Below are positions 24,794 through 35,810 of a stretch of DNA of 64,000 nt, one piece after another. How positions within the stretch are numbered: the first letter of the stretch is position 1; each line of letters starts with the position of its first letter. Origin of the DNA: Paraphysoderma sedebokerense (Eukaryota > Blastocladiomycota > Physodermatomycetes > Physodermatales > Physodermataceae); NCBI GenBank assembly GCA_025602915.1, contig JAHLJZ010000013.1, positions 372,001 through 436,000 on the forward strand, read 5' to 3'. The notes below the pieces were generated by a model, which worked only from the letters and a program-made list of their open reading frames with translations, ran no database searches and had not been told where the DNA came from. Made by a program: the position numbers and the translations under genes.

Positions 24794-26261
24794 TTAAAAC
24801 CTAGTAACAGTTCCTCTAACCATATAATCATCCCCCTCTTTCCCATCTTTTTTGTTTTTCGTGTAAATGCTAGCAATCGCGTCACTCTTATGTGCCATTT
24901 TAGCCTGCAAAAGTTGATTCAATTTAGAAGGTAACGCCACCGCAGAGGTGTTCACTGTTGTATGTTGCTTTTTGGAGGCTGGGTGACCGTCTGAGGGAAC
25001 GGAGGATTCGAGTTTTCGTTTTGAGGAAGGTGATTTTGAAGAGTTAGATTCTGGTTCGTCGTCGTCTTGTTTGGACTTTTTGGATTTATTTTTCTTATCT
25101 TTTTTATCTTTCTTTTCTTTCTTCGATTTGGAGTGTGAACGTTGTTTTCTTAATTCCATTAAATGTTGAAGTCGAGGCAGTTCTTCGGCTTTAGGGTAAA
25201 TCTGTATGACGTTATCCGGGGTGAAGGGAGCGTTACACTATCAAAAGATAATAAAAAGAAACAAAAACGCACATTAGAAATTCAGAATCTTTAGTAAGCA
25301 AAATATGAATTATTTATAACTTACTTTCATGCATAGACTGGTTTTTACTTCCTTCAACGCTTGCTCTGAGAATACACAACCACAGCTATCAAGGAACACG
25401 AATCGATATTTCCCATTCATCTCTTTCCCTGTTATCGGACAGATAAACCTGGATCGTAAATTAGCGGTAGAAATCGAATCTGAAGAGGACTGTGCTGTCG
25501 TACTTGTTGGATTTGTATGTCCATGAGCGGGTTCATCGTAGGCTGGGTTCATTGTCAGGTTTAGATTGATTACATCCTGCATTGCGAGTCATCGAGCGGT
25601 CAATTCTGTTCAAATTGTGGAAAACATATGGACACATGATAGCAATACCTTTATGCTATGAATGTGGGGGCAGATGACATCGGCCTCCCCATATCGGTCT
25701 TTGTCCAACAGATATTCTATCACAGCATCACGATTGTATAATTTCCCAAGACCACAAGCTACGATAGGCGGTTGCAAATTGTTCTAAATATCGGAAAAGA
25801 TTTAAGAAATAAAAATAATTGTTTTAGTCAGTTTGAAAGAAGCAACGAATTAGAGGAATCAGATTCTTCGCAACGGCTGAAGGAAACGATTGGTATTCAC
25901 AAGCTGTTCTCAACTCTCCAATCATCCATGCTTATCCAATATCAACTTCATACCGACATTCAGCCATGCATCCGAATCGAAACTAGACGATGGCCATACA
26001 AACCTTTGATAAAGCGCAGAAAAACCATTGGGCAATCAATAATTCTGTTTGATCGAGTTTCACTCCTCTAGTCTTTAATTTCACAAGATCGGCTCTGCCA
26101 GGTATACTTCCTCCGTCTCCTCCCTGTAGTGTGCATAATCAAAGAAAACCAAAAATTAAAATGTGGGTAAGAGATGAAGTCAGAACGAAGGTGAAAAGGC
26201 CCATCGACATCCCTGAAAATGAATACTATTAATTGCAGAGGAACCAGCAGGACATTACCAT
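24794..26261 (-). CDS. RTF2: Replication termination factor 2 (Rtf2)
   Basis: Rtf2 acts at stalled replication forks and, in several eukaryotes, in splicing. Coding exons 26259-26261, 26004-26123, 25649-25783, 25325-25576 and 24794-25237 join to 317 residues. The first coding exon is just the ATG, immediately followed by a GTAATG donor. The start MGGDGGSIPGRADLVK is the classic Rtf2 N-terminus. The paired RING-like modules follow: CALSK, PPIVACGLGKLYNRDAVIEYL, then RFICPITGKEMNGKYRF, CGCVFSEQALKE, and CMKCNAPF after a splice. A Lys-rich low-complexity block (about residues 195-220) precedes a C-terminal helix. The fit to the family is strong over the whole N-terminal two thirds. Confidence 0.93.
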
Positions 26262-26856
26262 TTTTGTTCAGAAATTGTCTAGTTTTAAGTGAAGATGATT
26301 AGACACTGACAATTTCGAAAGAGCGTGCCGACGAAATTATGATGGATGATGATGAATTATGAAATGTCGTCGCAGTTGGACAAAAATTGTGGCTTCCGAA
26401 CACGGGTAAAAATGCCCGCCAAATTCTCCATCTTGGGCATATCTTATTTGAAGCGAAAGGAGATTGCCAACTAACAACCACAAAGTGAGCGGATGCAACC
26501 TCTGCTCTCTGATTATCAGATGAGATGCTTTATTTTGGGATACTCATGTAATCAGATCGTTCAGATAGATGGATCCATCTGCACAAACCGTTGCAGATAT
26601 AGTGAGGTCGTGATTTGAGCCAAGATTTACACTTAAATTCATTGCAAGATCTTACACAACGCCGTATTCATATGTTATGACATAAATATATGTGATTCAG
26701 CATAGTATGTGCTTCACACCAGGAAGTGAAACATGTATCACCTTAATACATCGCTATCGTGGTACTACATAACACTATTAGATCCATATTCTACATTTTT
26801 TCCAGACGTTTCTTACGTTCAGCAGATATTCAACCCCTTCTAGCGCAACTAGTAAT
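26262..26856. other. Intergenic region between the RTF2 start and the MAD2 stop
   Basis: About 595 bases. Both genes read leftward, so it should hold the RTF2 promoter and leader and the MAD2 3' end. A 60-codon frame at 26299-26481 (-) lacks features. No RNA gene or repeat was seen. Confidence 0.45.
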
Positions 26857-28081
26857 TCAGTTGTCTTCAAGACGATAAGAAACCAAAGCGTCAACTTTGT
26901 GTACATTGGTAGAGAAGGATCTTAGTCGAACTTGTTCGGAATTCTTAATATAATGAGGGTCGGAGTCAACCCATGTAGTCGGTACTGGAGTGAATAAAGG
27001 ACAAGCGAGATGAGCACCGTCCACAGGAGTTGCGATGCAGACAGTACAAAAAGAACAAGATCAGGTCGAAGGCTATAACGTATCCATGAACTCAAAATCA
27101 ATACATACCTTCGGCGTCCTTGTCAGTGTACACCAGTATGTTAAATGTACCTAATCCCAGAATCAGATAAAAAGTGGGAAGGTCAAATATCGATACAACT
27201 TCAATATACAAGTCAAAGGCGACTTACATGGCTCTTCCAGAACAGGCAAAAAGGTAACACTAGCTGTAATCTGTCTAATAATAGCTTGAATTTCAGAATG
27301 TATTTCCTTTTCATCTTTCTTGCCTGCAGGCGCGGATCTATAAGATGAAGCACAGTTAATATAGTTTTGTTAAGCTGCTTAGGGACGACGACTCTTATGT
27401 AGTGCATTCTTATGATGCAATGAGGACACACAACTTACCCTTTATTTTCTTTCTCCTTGTTTCCCTCTTTGTCATTCATAAGCTTTATATCAAACTGCCA
27501 TCGTTCCACAACTTCTCGAGTTTCTTTGGTTTTCATGGCCATCACAAGCTTACTGACCTTACGAGCAGCAAGCCACGATTCCAACTGTGTTAAGATTTGT
27601 TGCAGATATGCTTGAAGTCGTTCATCTGTAGACACCTGAGATTTCAATTTTAATGACGAGTTTGCGAAAGCTGGGATCAGAGGCCGCCTTCGATGAAATG
27701 AATAGAATCAAGTCCAAAAATGACGGAAACAACATACCAGCATATTCAAACCGTATTTTTTAACCATTTTAAAGTCTTCCGGTGGGTATAATCCTCGTTG
27801 GAAAAGAATACTAATAGCATTCACGTATGAGAAGTGGAGAAGCCATTACGTGAGGACAAAACCTTGAGCACTTCTTTTGAGCAATCTGTGAAAATGAATC
27901 AATACCTGTTTATACTGTATTCTGTGAGAGGAATTTCGAGTGTCAGAATTATAACATAACGGTTGAATAATCGCTTTAGCTAAAATGACGGGAAGGAAGG
28001 CCTACCAAAAAACTCAACAACGATTTTGATGGAACCTTGAAGGGTGATAACGTTCGCTGGTTTGGTTGTTTGAGCGAGCAT
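26857..28081 (-). CDS. MAD2: MAD2 spindle-checkpoint HORMA protein
   Basis: Mad2 binds Mad1 and Cdc20 at unattached kinetochores and restrains the anaphase-promoting complex. Seven exons (28006-28081, 27906-27921, 27738-27810, 27439-27635, 27228-27337, 27109-27150, 26857-26984) join to 213 residues, close to the usual 200-210. Motifs in order: ITLQGSIKIVVEFFEYSIN, ILFQRGLYPPEDFKMVKKYG, RWQFDI, EIQAIIRQITASVTFLPVLE, LVYTDKD, and the safety-belt end SEQVRLRSFSTNVHKVDALVSYR. Exon 2 is only 16 nt and encodes part of the first helix; without it the HORMA fold would be broken. The match to MAD2 is close along the whole length, and MAD2B/REV7 or Hop1 are excluded by these motifs. Confidence 0.96.
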
Positions 28082-28562
28082 AATTATATAGATTGATTTG
28101 TCGAAGGGTAAATGTCAGAGAGGAGGAACGGATGATGAATGAAGAAATCTGTGATTTATACTGTGAGAGTGGAAGAGAAGACTTTTCAACGCGACCTCCA
28201 CTAGGCCATCTCGATTTTCATAAATTGAAGAATACTTAATGTCGGTAATACCCTCATTTAATGTCCATTCTTACTCGATAATGATCAGCTGTTGATTGAG
28301 TGCAAATATTACGAAATGCCTTTCATCAGAGCACCATAGTCCAGAAATCAATTGGACATTCAATTATCGTAGGCTGGAAAAAATATTTCTATTTTATAGA
28401 GTTGCAATTTTGTTATGAATGTTTCATATGATCAACGGCGTCGGATTGTATGTATATCACACTTCACAAAGTCAGCAAAAGAGAACGAACACCACGGCTC
28501 CTTTCATTCCCGCGTTCAATTGCAAAAACAACTCCATTCATTTCGTACATATTAAAGTCCTA
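28082..28562. promoter_or_regulatory. Divergent promoter region between MAD2 and otubain
   Basis: MAD2 reads left and the otubain gene reads right. An open frame from 28419 runs in frame into the otubain ATG at 28563, but the extra N-terminus has no family similarity, so I treat it as leader. No known operator was identified. Confidence 0.45.
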
Positions 28563-29925
28563 ATGTCCGACTCACAACCACCGCCAGCCAACTCAACCTC
28601 TACGGAGCCTCGGCAATCTGATAATCCAGTTGCAAACATCACGGACGAGCAAATATTAGAATTCGAAACTAAAATTAAAGACGAAGAGGCCAAGGTCGTT
28701 GAATTAGTGAACGTCAAGGTCGACTTGTCAGAGTTATACAAAGAGTATGAATCTGGCAGCCAAGTCTTTAGAGAGAAAATAAATGTATGTTACTATTACC
28801 TCTTTATATATAGTTTTCCTGCGCTATGTTCAAAGGCCCCTGATTCCATTGTACAACTCTTAACGCTCTCTCTTAAATTGGCCGCGCTAGAATTTACAAA
28901 AGAATCATTCCCATTTCCGCCGGTGTAGAGGCGATGGTAAGTGTTAGTTTGTAATTGTATGATTGTGATGCACCCACCTTCCTTGGTTCTATGACCATGT
29001 TCCGACTGTTTTTGACCCGTCTTTGAAATTACGCAAACTGCGGAATGGCTCCACTCGCAGGAAATTGTTTCTACAGGGCCTTCGCCTATGCATGGTTTGA
29101 ACGAATTCTTCTCAACCGACAATTGATTCCCACCGCCGTTCAAACACTTAATGACTGCAAACAGTTGCTGGGAAACGCTGGCTTCCAACTGTTAGCTTAT
29201 GAAGATTTTTATGATGCTGCGATGGATACATTAGTAGCGATAGATAGACATCAGATTGATGATTTGGATATGCTATTATCGAGGTTCCAAACCGATGAGA
29301 TCAGCAATGGGATCGTAGTATTCTTGTACGTCAGATTATAATCTGCAGCGCTTTTTCAACTCCTACTGACTCGCGATCCTTGTGTCGTAATTTCATCCCT
29401 CGTCATTTTCCGTTACGTTAACTGTTAACAGCCGCTTCGTGACCTCAGCTTATCTACAAGCACATCAGGCAGACTATTACCCTTTTGTCATGGATTACGG
29501 TACAATGGAACAATTTTGTTCGCGCGAAGTAGAAGCCATGGGAAGAGAATCTGAAGAAATCCATATCATTGCTTTAACGAATGCGCTAAATGTAGGAGTT
29601 ACCGTGGTATGTTGCACAACTCTCCTCTCTTCTTATTACTTTCTAGATATGATGAAATCCTTTCGTTTGATTTGCGTGATCACGTTTCGATTAACCATTA
29701 CACCATGCTTAAACCTACCAGGCCTACCTTGACTCAAATCCTAATTCAAATGAAGTCAATTTTCACGAATTTGTTCCAGAATCGGCAAAGGATTTTGGAA
29801 AAGATAATCCTATAGTATTGTAAGTCCTTTCATCTTTTGACCTCCGATTTCTTTGTCTAATTTAAATTGGGCCTATGTTTAGACTGTATCGACCCGGTCA
29901 TTACGACATTCTATATCGATCTTGA
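28563..29925 (+). CDS. OTUB1: Otubain (OTUB1-like) deubiquitinase
   Basis: OTUB1 cleaves Lys48-linked ubiquitin and inhibits some E2 enzymes non-catalytically. Six exons (28563-28784, 28891-28936, 29061-29325, 29432-29606, 29722-29819, 29883-29925) join to 282 residues. The N-terminus resembles the OTUB1 ubiquitin-binding helix (VDLSELYKEYESGSQVFREKI). The catalytic motif RGDGNCFYRAF carries the Asp and Cys; RPGHYDILY near the end carries the His. Between them are RFVTSAYLQ, FCSREVEAM and HIHIIALTNAL-type motifs (here EIHIIALTNAL), typical of peptidase C65. The first intron (106 nt) is long for this genome; its acceptor CTAG is the only one that gives the conserved HFRRCRGDG frame. The active site looks intact. 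Confidence 0.94.
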
Positions 29926-30504
29926 AGTTATGTACAAACTTGATGGTTCCGAAAAAATGATAGATTCATCGATGTCGCCAATGGCGGTAATGCTGCCGAT
30001 TGCTTTTGTTGGCTTTGAATGTTACAATAACTGATTCATTTGTGAAAAGACGCCATTGTATACTATAGCAGTTGTCTTACAGGTACAAAATATGCATGAA
30101 TTTTCAATAACAGGCGATTCGACTCAAACAATTGGGGGTTTTTGGTTATCATAAACCAACGGTTTGAGTATGTTCCAAATGCAGTTTCCAGTACACCGAT
30201 TGGACTATCTTCTTGAATACGGCAGTAGCTGCCTCTACTTCTTTTTGCGCAAACATTGAACTTCGATGTTCCCACTTTCCATAGAGTATGTGGTATCGCG
30301 TGATTTGTGAATCTTAAGAGGACATTAAACTACGCTGGTTCCAAATTCACATTTCCTCATCAGAGGACGCAAGGCTTCATCACGACTTCGCAACCAAAGA
30401 ATTCTCTTTCATTTTCTTCGCTGATTAGATATCCACCCAAGAAAACTCCAACTCTTCCTTTCTTCAGTCAATCGCTTAGTTACATGCAGTAGGACTACTG
30501 TTGA
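29926..30504. other. Intergenic region after otubain
   Basis: Short open frames occur in all frames with no recognisable motif. The region borders a decayed retroelement and may contain more of its remains or of an old insertion, but I cannot assign any part. Confidence 0.35.
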
Positions 30505-32480
30505 TTCAATCACCACTCCATTTCTTCCAGTGTTTTGGAGCAATACAGTTTCATTGTTTTACCTATATTTGCTTTTGGACTGAAGGATCCCCTCAATCAT
30601 CAATCATCGACATCGAATTACGCACCACATTGGACAATATTAAACATTTACCGAACAAACATATTCATGTTCACACCAAACAATTCCGAAGTATTGTTAA
30701 TCAGATCACCGAAACGGCTGATGCGGAGAAGAAATAATTTTTTATTAGCGACCTCCTTGAATCCTTCCGAAAACAAAACGCGAAGTCCACAGATCGCAGC
30801 CGAAAAAGTTACAAGACGCGATTACAGCCGCAATTGCATCCGATATGAATTATCAAAGTTACAATAACATCAACGAGTCGCAGCTCAAGCCGAAATCTCG
30901 CCGACAAAATAGTAATTTCCCAGCCAATGGCCTCCGCAAACTCAGCGCTACACTTCCTTAGTAGTGCCAATTGAACTAGACAATATCAGTAAGGGTAAGT
31001 CAGGTAAAATGACAGCAGACGAAAGACAAAGACTCATGGAGGAAGGTAAATGTTTCAACTGAAAAAAGAAAGGGGATCGCTCTAGAGATTAATCGATCAT
31101 AGGAAAACTAGAAAAGACTACTGCCGACTCCGTACCTGCAGATGATCGATTTATTGAACCGGACAAAGGCCCACCTGATAAGCCTCCTTCTGCTTTCTTG
31201 TCGAGTCCTGTTATTACTGAGTTAGTTCTGTTATTTCTTCTTCTTCTTCGACTTCTATTGTTGATCATGCCGATAATTCCGAAAAACCGAAAATCAGAAA
31301 TTGTTGAAGTCTGAAAAAAAATGCAATTTCTCTTAATCGTTTTGAAAAGTTTGAGAACTCTAAAGATCCGAACCGAAATTCTCTTCTCCGAATCTCTGGA
31401 TGTATAGGTGAAAATCAACCCTGTTACATTTTTACATGATAGTGGTGCTAGTCACTGTTTTATTGATGAAAATATCGTCATGCGAAATGGCTGGCAAGAT
31501 CGAATTGTTGCGCGAAGACGACGACTCAATTATTCTTGGCGATGGCAAAGCCATCTCTTCTCTTGATTACATCAACTTAAATTTTGGGCAGTCATCGGAT
31601 GAATTAATTGCAAAATTTAAGATTTGATGACTCAATGAAGTGATTTTAGGTAAACCATTGTTTTCTGAATTCGAACCGATTGTGGATTGGCGAGAAGATT
31701 TCTTGCGATTTGACCGACATGGACGCCAAATTGAATTTCGACGAAACGAATACCATGTCAAAATCGGGATTTTGATGTTCGCAATTCTAATTCGAGTTTC
31801 GACTCTGGGAAATCCAACGATTAAAGTTCAGTATTAAACCTAACCTAGTGCGGACATGAAGGTGTTCGCCTTATATACATTTTCATGACGGACTTATTAC
31901 ATAAGCGCAATTACTATTCTTAGTACTAGTATCACATGATTCGCTAATTATATACTTATTCTGATTCGCTACTCTGACTAATCAATCATATAACACTTGA
32001 CGGTCATCTGACAATCATCCGATCGTCATGTATTTTTTCCTTACACAATGATTAGTTCAATAACAGGTGATTTCACATCTTAGTTACTTCCACGCGGACA
32101 GCACTAAGTTCACTCACCACTTACATATCCTACTGTATCTTAGAGCAATATATCTTAATACAATGAATACTTACCGTGTTTTAGAGCAATAAATTTTAAT
32201 TTCGTTACATAGAATCGCTGTTGGAGTGAAGGATCCCCTCGGCCTCAATCATCAATCATAAATAACAGGTGATTTCACGACTTAGGTTTGTCCACATGGA
32301 CAAGGTATATAGTTCAGTAGCCAGTGATTTCACGTCTTAGTTACATCCACGATTCCACTCGGACAATGTTTAGTTCAATAACAGGTGATTTCATATCTTA
32401 ATTTCATCCACACGGGCAGCTGTTAGTTCACTCACCACTACATTTCCTACTATATTTTGGAGCATCACTTATACTTGATC
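30505..32480 (+). mobile_element. Decayed Ty3/gypsy-type LTR retroelement (fossil)
   Basis: Family and parts: a gag-like stretch, a zinc-knuckle-like remnant near 31050, and a retropepsin-like active-site remnant with the D-S-G-A-S pattern near 31437. The terminal repeats survive partly: about 105 bases at 30505-30610 resemble 32107-32260, both ending in a GGATCCCCTC... CAATCATCAATCAT block. No reverse transcriptase or integrase is recognisable, so a large internal part is absent. The element is clearly broken, with many breaks, and looks old because the two end repeats differ at many positions. Assignment to Ty3/gypsy rests on the knuckle plus protease order and is moderate. Confidence 0.6.
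32051..32465 (+). repeat. Clustered repeat units in the 3' terminal repeat region of the fossil element
   Basis: A unit containing the core ATAACAGGTGATTTCA, then CTTAGTTAC, then a CCAC..GGACA block recurs at about 32051, 32260, 32310 and 32369. The first and last copies are the fullest (about 95 bases) and both continue into CACTCACCAC and CCTACT blocks. The middle copies are shorter. This looks like internal duplication within, or nested insertion of, terminal repeats. Confidence 0.7.
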
Positions 32481-32784
32481 CTGCTCATCGGAATTATCAA
32501 TTGCAGGTAGGCTCAATTACATATTACAGTACTTATTGATTGATTATACTGGAGAAACATAAGGACCGTGAAGCTTACAAGTAGCCTGATGCATGTAACG
32601 ATTCAAGCCGCTCTCCATAACGAGAAGTAAATGGAGAAAGGCTTCAAACACGCTGAGAGCATGTAGCCATTCATAGAAAGTGGGCATAAACTCGGATAAT
32701 TTATATATAATATTCACCCAATATGATATCGTACTCACAAACTTAGTCCATTGGTGTTGAATCATACTGCCTTTAAGCATCAAC

Positions 32785-35356
32785 CTATCCATCGATCGCC
32801 TTCTTCAAATCTCTAAGACTACTGACTAAATTCTCTCTGAATCGTTTACTATCGGTTTCTTCAGAGCTCCTGTACGAACTCATACTGAATTTTAAGTTTT
32901 CTTTTCCAATAGCATAATTCACACCGTATCCATTTTCTGTGACAGCACCAAAACCTCCGTATAAAGTCTTTCCAGGAGACATATTGGAAGATGAAAGTTT
33001 GAAAGTCTGAGATAGGGAGTACGCTGGATCGGTGAAGATAGGGGCTTTAGATGCTTCTGATGGGTCCATTAGGAGTCGGAGACCAAGAAGGTGACGATCG
33101 CAAGCTTGGCCAGTTGAAGCTGCTACCATGGTGGTATAATGAGTCTTGATGGCTGCTGCGAGGAGAGAAAGTTTCTCCTGACGCTGCAAGTGGTACAGAC
33201 GGTTAGTAAGAACTAAAACCCAAAGAACTAAGTTCAGCAATAACTAGGAAGCAATTGAAGCATACCGAAACGTCTTTCTTATCCCAAGCTTCGACGAATT
33301 TCTTACTTTGTTCACTGCAACTTCTCACCGTCTCAGTCCTGCCATGCAGAAATTGTCTAGTAGATGCACTTTCGTAGGTTGCGCACACTTTTTGTTGATC
33401 ACGATAATAAGCTAGCTGCATCGCCATTTGGATAAAGGAGTCGGGAGACGCTTTCGCTAAGTTGTCATAACGCAAAATTGTCAATATCGCACAATAAGCA
33501 CACAGGCCGGTGATGCGCCGACGAAATAAGGATAAACGAAAAGTGATGATATACCCGAAGCTTTGATCCAATTTCCACCAAACTCATTTGTATGAAGTAA
33601 TACACTTTCAACATTGCTAATCAATTTTTTGGCATTCTCTTCAGCTTTTGTTATCGTTTTGAGAAGATCCTCGTTGACGTGCCACTGAAGTTTTTGGGGT
33701 TTTGAAAGTTGAACATTCTGTTTGGCGTTCGGTGGATCTCTGGCGGGCTCTTCACTAATAATTTGTGTGAAAAGACAAGCAGAATACATGTGAGAAGTCC
33801 CATGATGGATTGGCATGGCACTGAATAAATGGGCATACTTATTTAATGCATAATCGAACATGTTCCCGGGAATCACCGCGTCGGCAGGTGAATGCTGAAG
33901 AAACATAGTCAATATATTAAAGCTATTTGATCGCTATTATGATTTATGTCAGTTTTTTAAAAAAACGCGGGGGACTAACCTCTCCATTGACACCCGCTCT
34001 TCCACTATTCATTACGATCATTGAAATGCTTTTGTCAAACCATCTATTTCTGGCATCAAAGTTATGGAATAATTGATGATGCGATACATCGATGTCGTGG
34101 GAGCTAGTATAGTCGTCCAAGGACACAGCGAATAAGGCGCTATCGATTACATCGAAAGACTGTTGGTTCGTTTTTGAGAGCTTGGAGAGACTAGCACGAG
34201 CCTTTGCCCAAACGTCTCGGTCTTCAGATGTGAGCAAACCGACAGCGGGTTGCGGTGTTGTGTTTGAGACATCGGTAACAGCGGAACGGAGTTGACTGAA
34301 GCAAACGATATAAATGAAAAATCAAAATGTTAGTTGAGAAAACGGCGTCACATACAGATATTTAAATGTAAGCATGATTTACCGCTCAATTTCTGCAATC
34401 GAAACTCTCTCCCCCTTGGGCCCCATGACATCGACTTTGTAAACTTGATCTCTCAATAGCACTATAATGTGTTTGCTAGTTGTCGGCCAAGTCGTCACCA
34501 ACTTGTCACACCCGACTTCGGGAATTCTAGCTACTTGAAACTGACATCTGTACTGGTTCATATCCAAAGGCGTCGTCTTTGCATATTCCGCGGGTAGAGT
34601 TTGATAATTGACGCTATCATTGATGTTCAATAGATTCGAAATCATAACTGAAGCCCGGCGAATTTGGTGATCAGTGAATTGACCTTTTGGCGGGACTTTA
34701 GGTAATACGTATGAAGGATGATCCACAAATTGGCACCACCAGTTTACATTGATCATGGTGGGACAGCGCCATATTAGGTAGGCGTATTTGAGCCAAAAGG
34801 CTTCGAGCCAGGAGTTCTGTTTTTGGTTAGAGAGCCAGATAGTTAATCTTAGGTGTAGTCTAACAGCCAGCGGTAGGAATCAGTTGGCCAAAAATGGATT
34901 TAGCTAGAGAACTTCAGTCCAACAAACGTACCTTTTGAGTTTTGTCATAATCCATTAATCGCTTCTGTAGCTCATGTCCGAACCCGCCGTCCTTGATAAA
35001 TTCCTTCACATTTCTTTCCGAGGCAGAATAGTCTTCCGCACTCAACAAAGGCTTTAAACTAGCTAGATACATTCTGGCAGAACTCTCCAAACTCGGAATC
35101 GGCAAACGCGGCAAACGAGATTGGTTATCGAATGTTTTTACCTTTGGTGGCGCAGGAGGGGCAGATGTAGCGTAGCCCGAGCGAGAAAGGAAGCGTGAAG
35201 TTACATTTGCACTGTTTTTTATAAGGTAACGAAGAGGGATATTTAGCGGGTGTGTTATAGAGGGTCCAAATGAACGAGGGCTCAAAACATCAGAGCCAAC
35301 ACTTACCGTGGACGGCAGAAGGGGGAAGCTGATAAACGAATGGCCAAGGTAGACAT
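32785..35356 (-). CDS. Carnitine O-acetyltransferase (choline/carnitine acyltransferase family), probably mitochondrial
   Basis: The family transfers acetyl or acyl groups between CoA and carnitine. Seven exons (35307-35356, 34932-35211, 34383-34816, 33980-34295, 33555-33894, 33266-33456, 32785-33183) join to 669 residues, normal for fungal carnitine acetyltransferases. Exon 1 starts at an ATG at 35356; spliced to exon 2 it gives an Arg/Ser-rich N-terminus (MSTLAIRLSASPFCRPR) that fits a mitochondrial presequence. The conserved RLPRLPIPSLE start motif follows. Other motifs are NRWFDKSISMIV, GRAGVNGEHSPADAV with the catalytic His, QMAMQLAYYR, ESASTRQFLHGRTE, and CDRHLLGLRLL with YGGFG toward the end. 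The C-terminus (IDG) is not a peroxisomal PTS1. Chain-length preference cannot be read; carnitine acetyltransferase is preferred over CPT on length and fungal context. Confidence 0.92.
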
Positions 35357-35810
35357 AAGGGTACAGATATATTATTGTGAGCAGGGGTGATGGGGACTGA
35401 TGGAGGTGGATGAGGAATAGATGCGGAGGGAATGACGTCCTCTGCAGCCAGCCGTTTGACGCCTTCCTCCAGGCATCCGCATGAAATCCATTGATTCCAT
35501 TCACCTGGGTCGCTTCGAAATTTTGATTTTTCGCATCGTACAAGCCTTATAACGATCAAGGAAGAGTTAGGATTACATTGTTGAGCTGTATTCCCAAGAC
35601 ATGTATTCGTTTGACGAATCGAAGTATGCTGTCTGTCAGACCAAGTGGTAGTATATTTTAGAATTTACAATATACATTAATACAGAATAAATAACGTCCA
35701 ACACTATCATGATGTTTGACTTTTCCTACAATTATATCACATCAATGACATTCCCTGCCTTGTGAAGCCTGAAGGCAAAGCAATTTGTTTCCAATCTCTA
35801 AGCCTTTTAT
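35357..35810. other. Intergenic region between acyltransferase start and EFCAB9-like stop
   Basis: Both flanking genes read leftward. Open frames running from the acyltransferase gene into this interval lack an ATG that fits the family start, so they are read as leader. No other feature was seen. Confidence 0.45.

Noticed and set aside
28419-28562. N-terminal extension of the otubain gene
   Set aside because: In frame, but not similar to otubain N-termini; the ATG at 28563 gives the expected start.
35357-35543. Long N-terminal extension of the carnitine acyltransferase on the minus strand
   Set aside because: The open frame has no suitable ATG; the exon starting at 35356 gives a plausible mitochondrial presequence and splices in phase.
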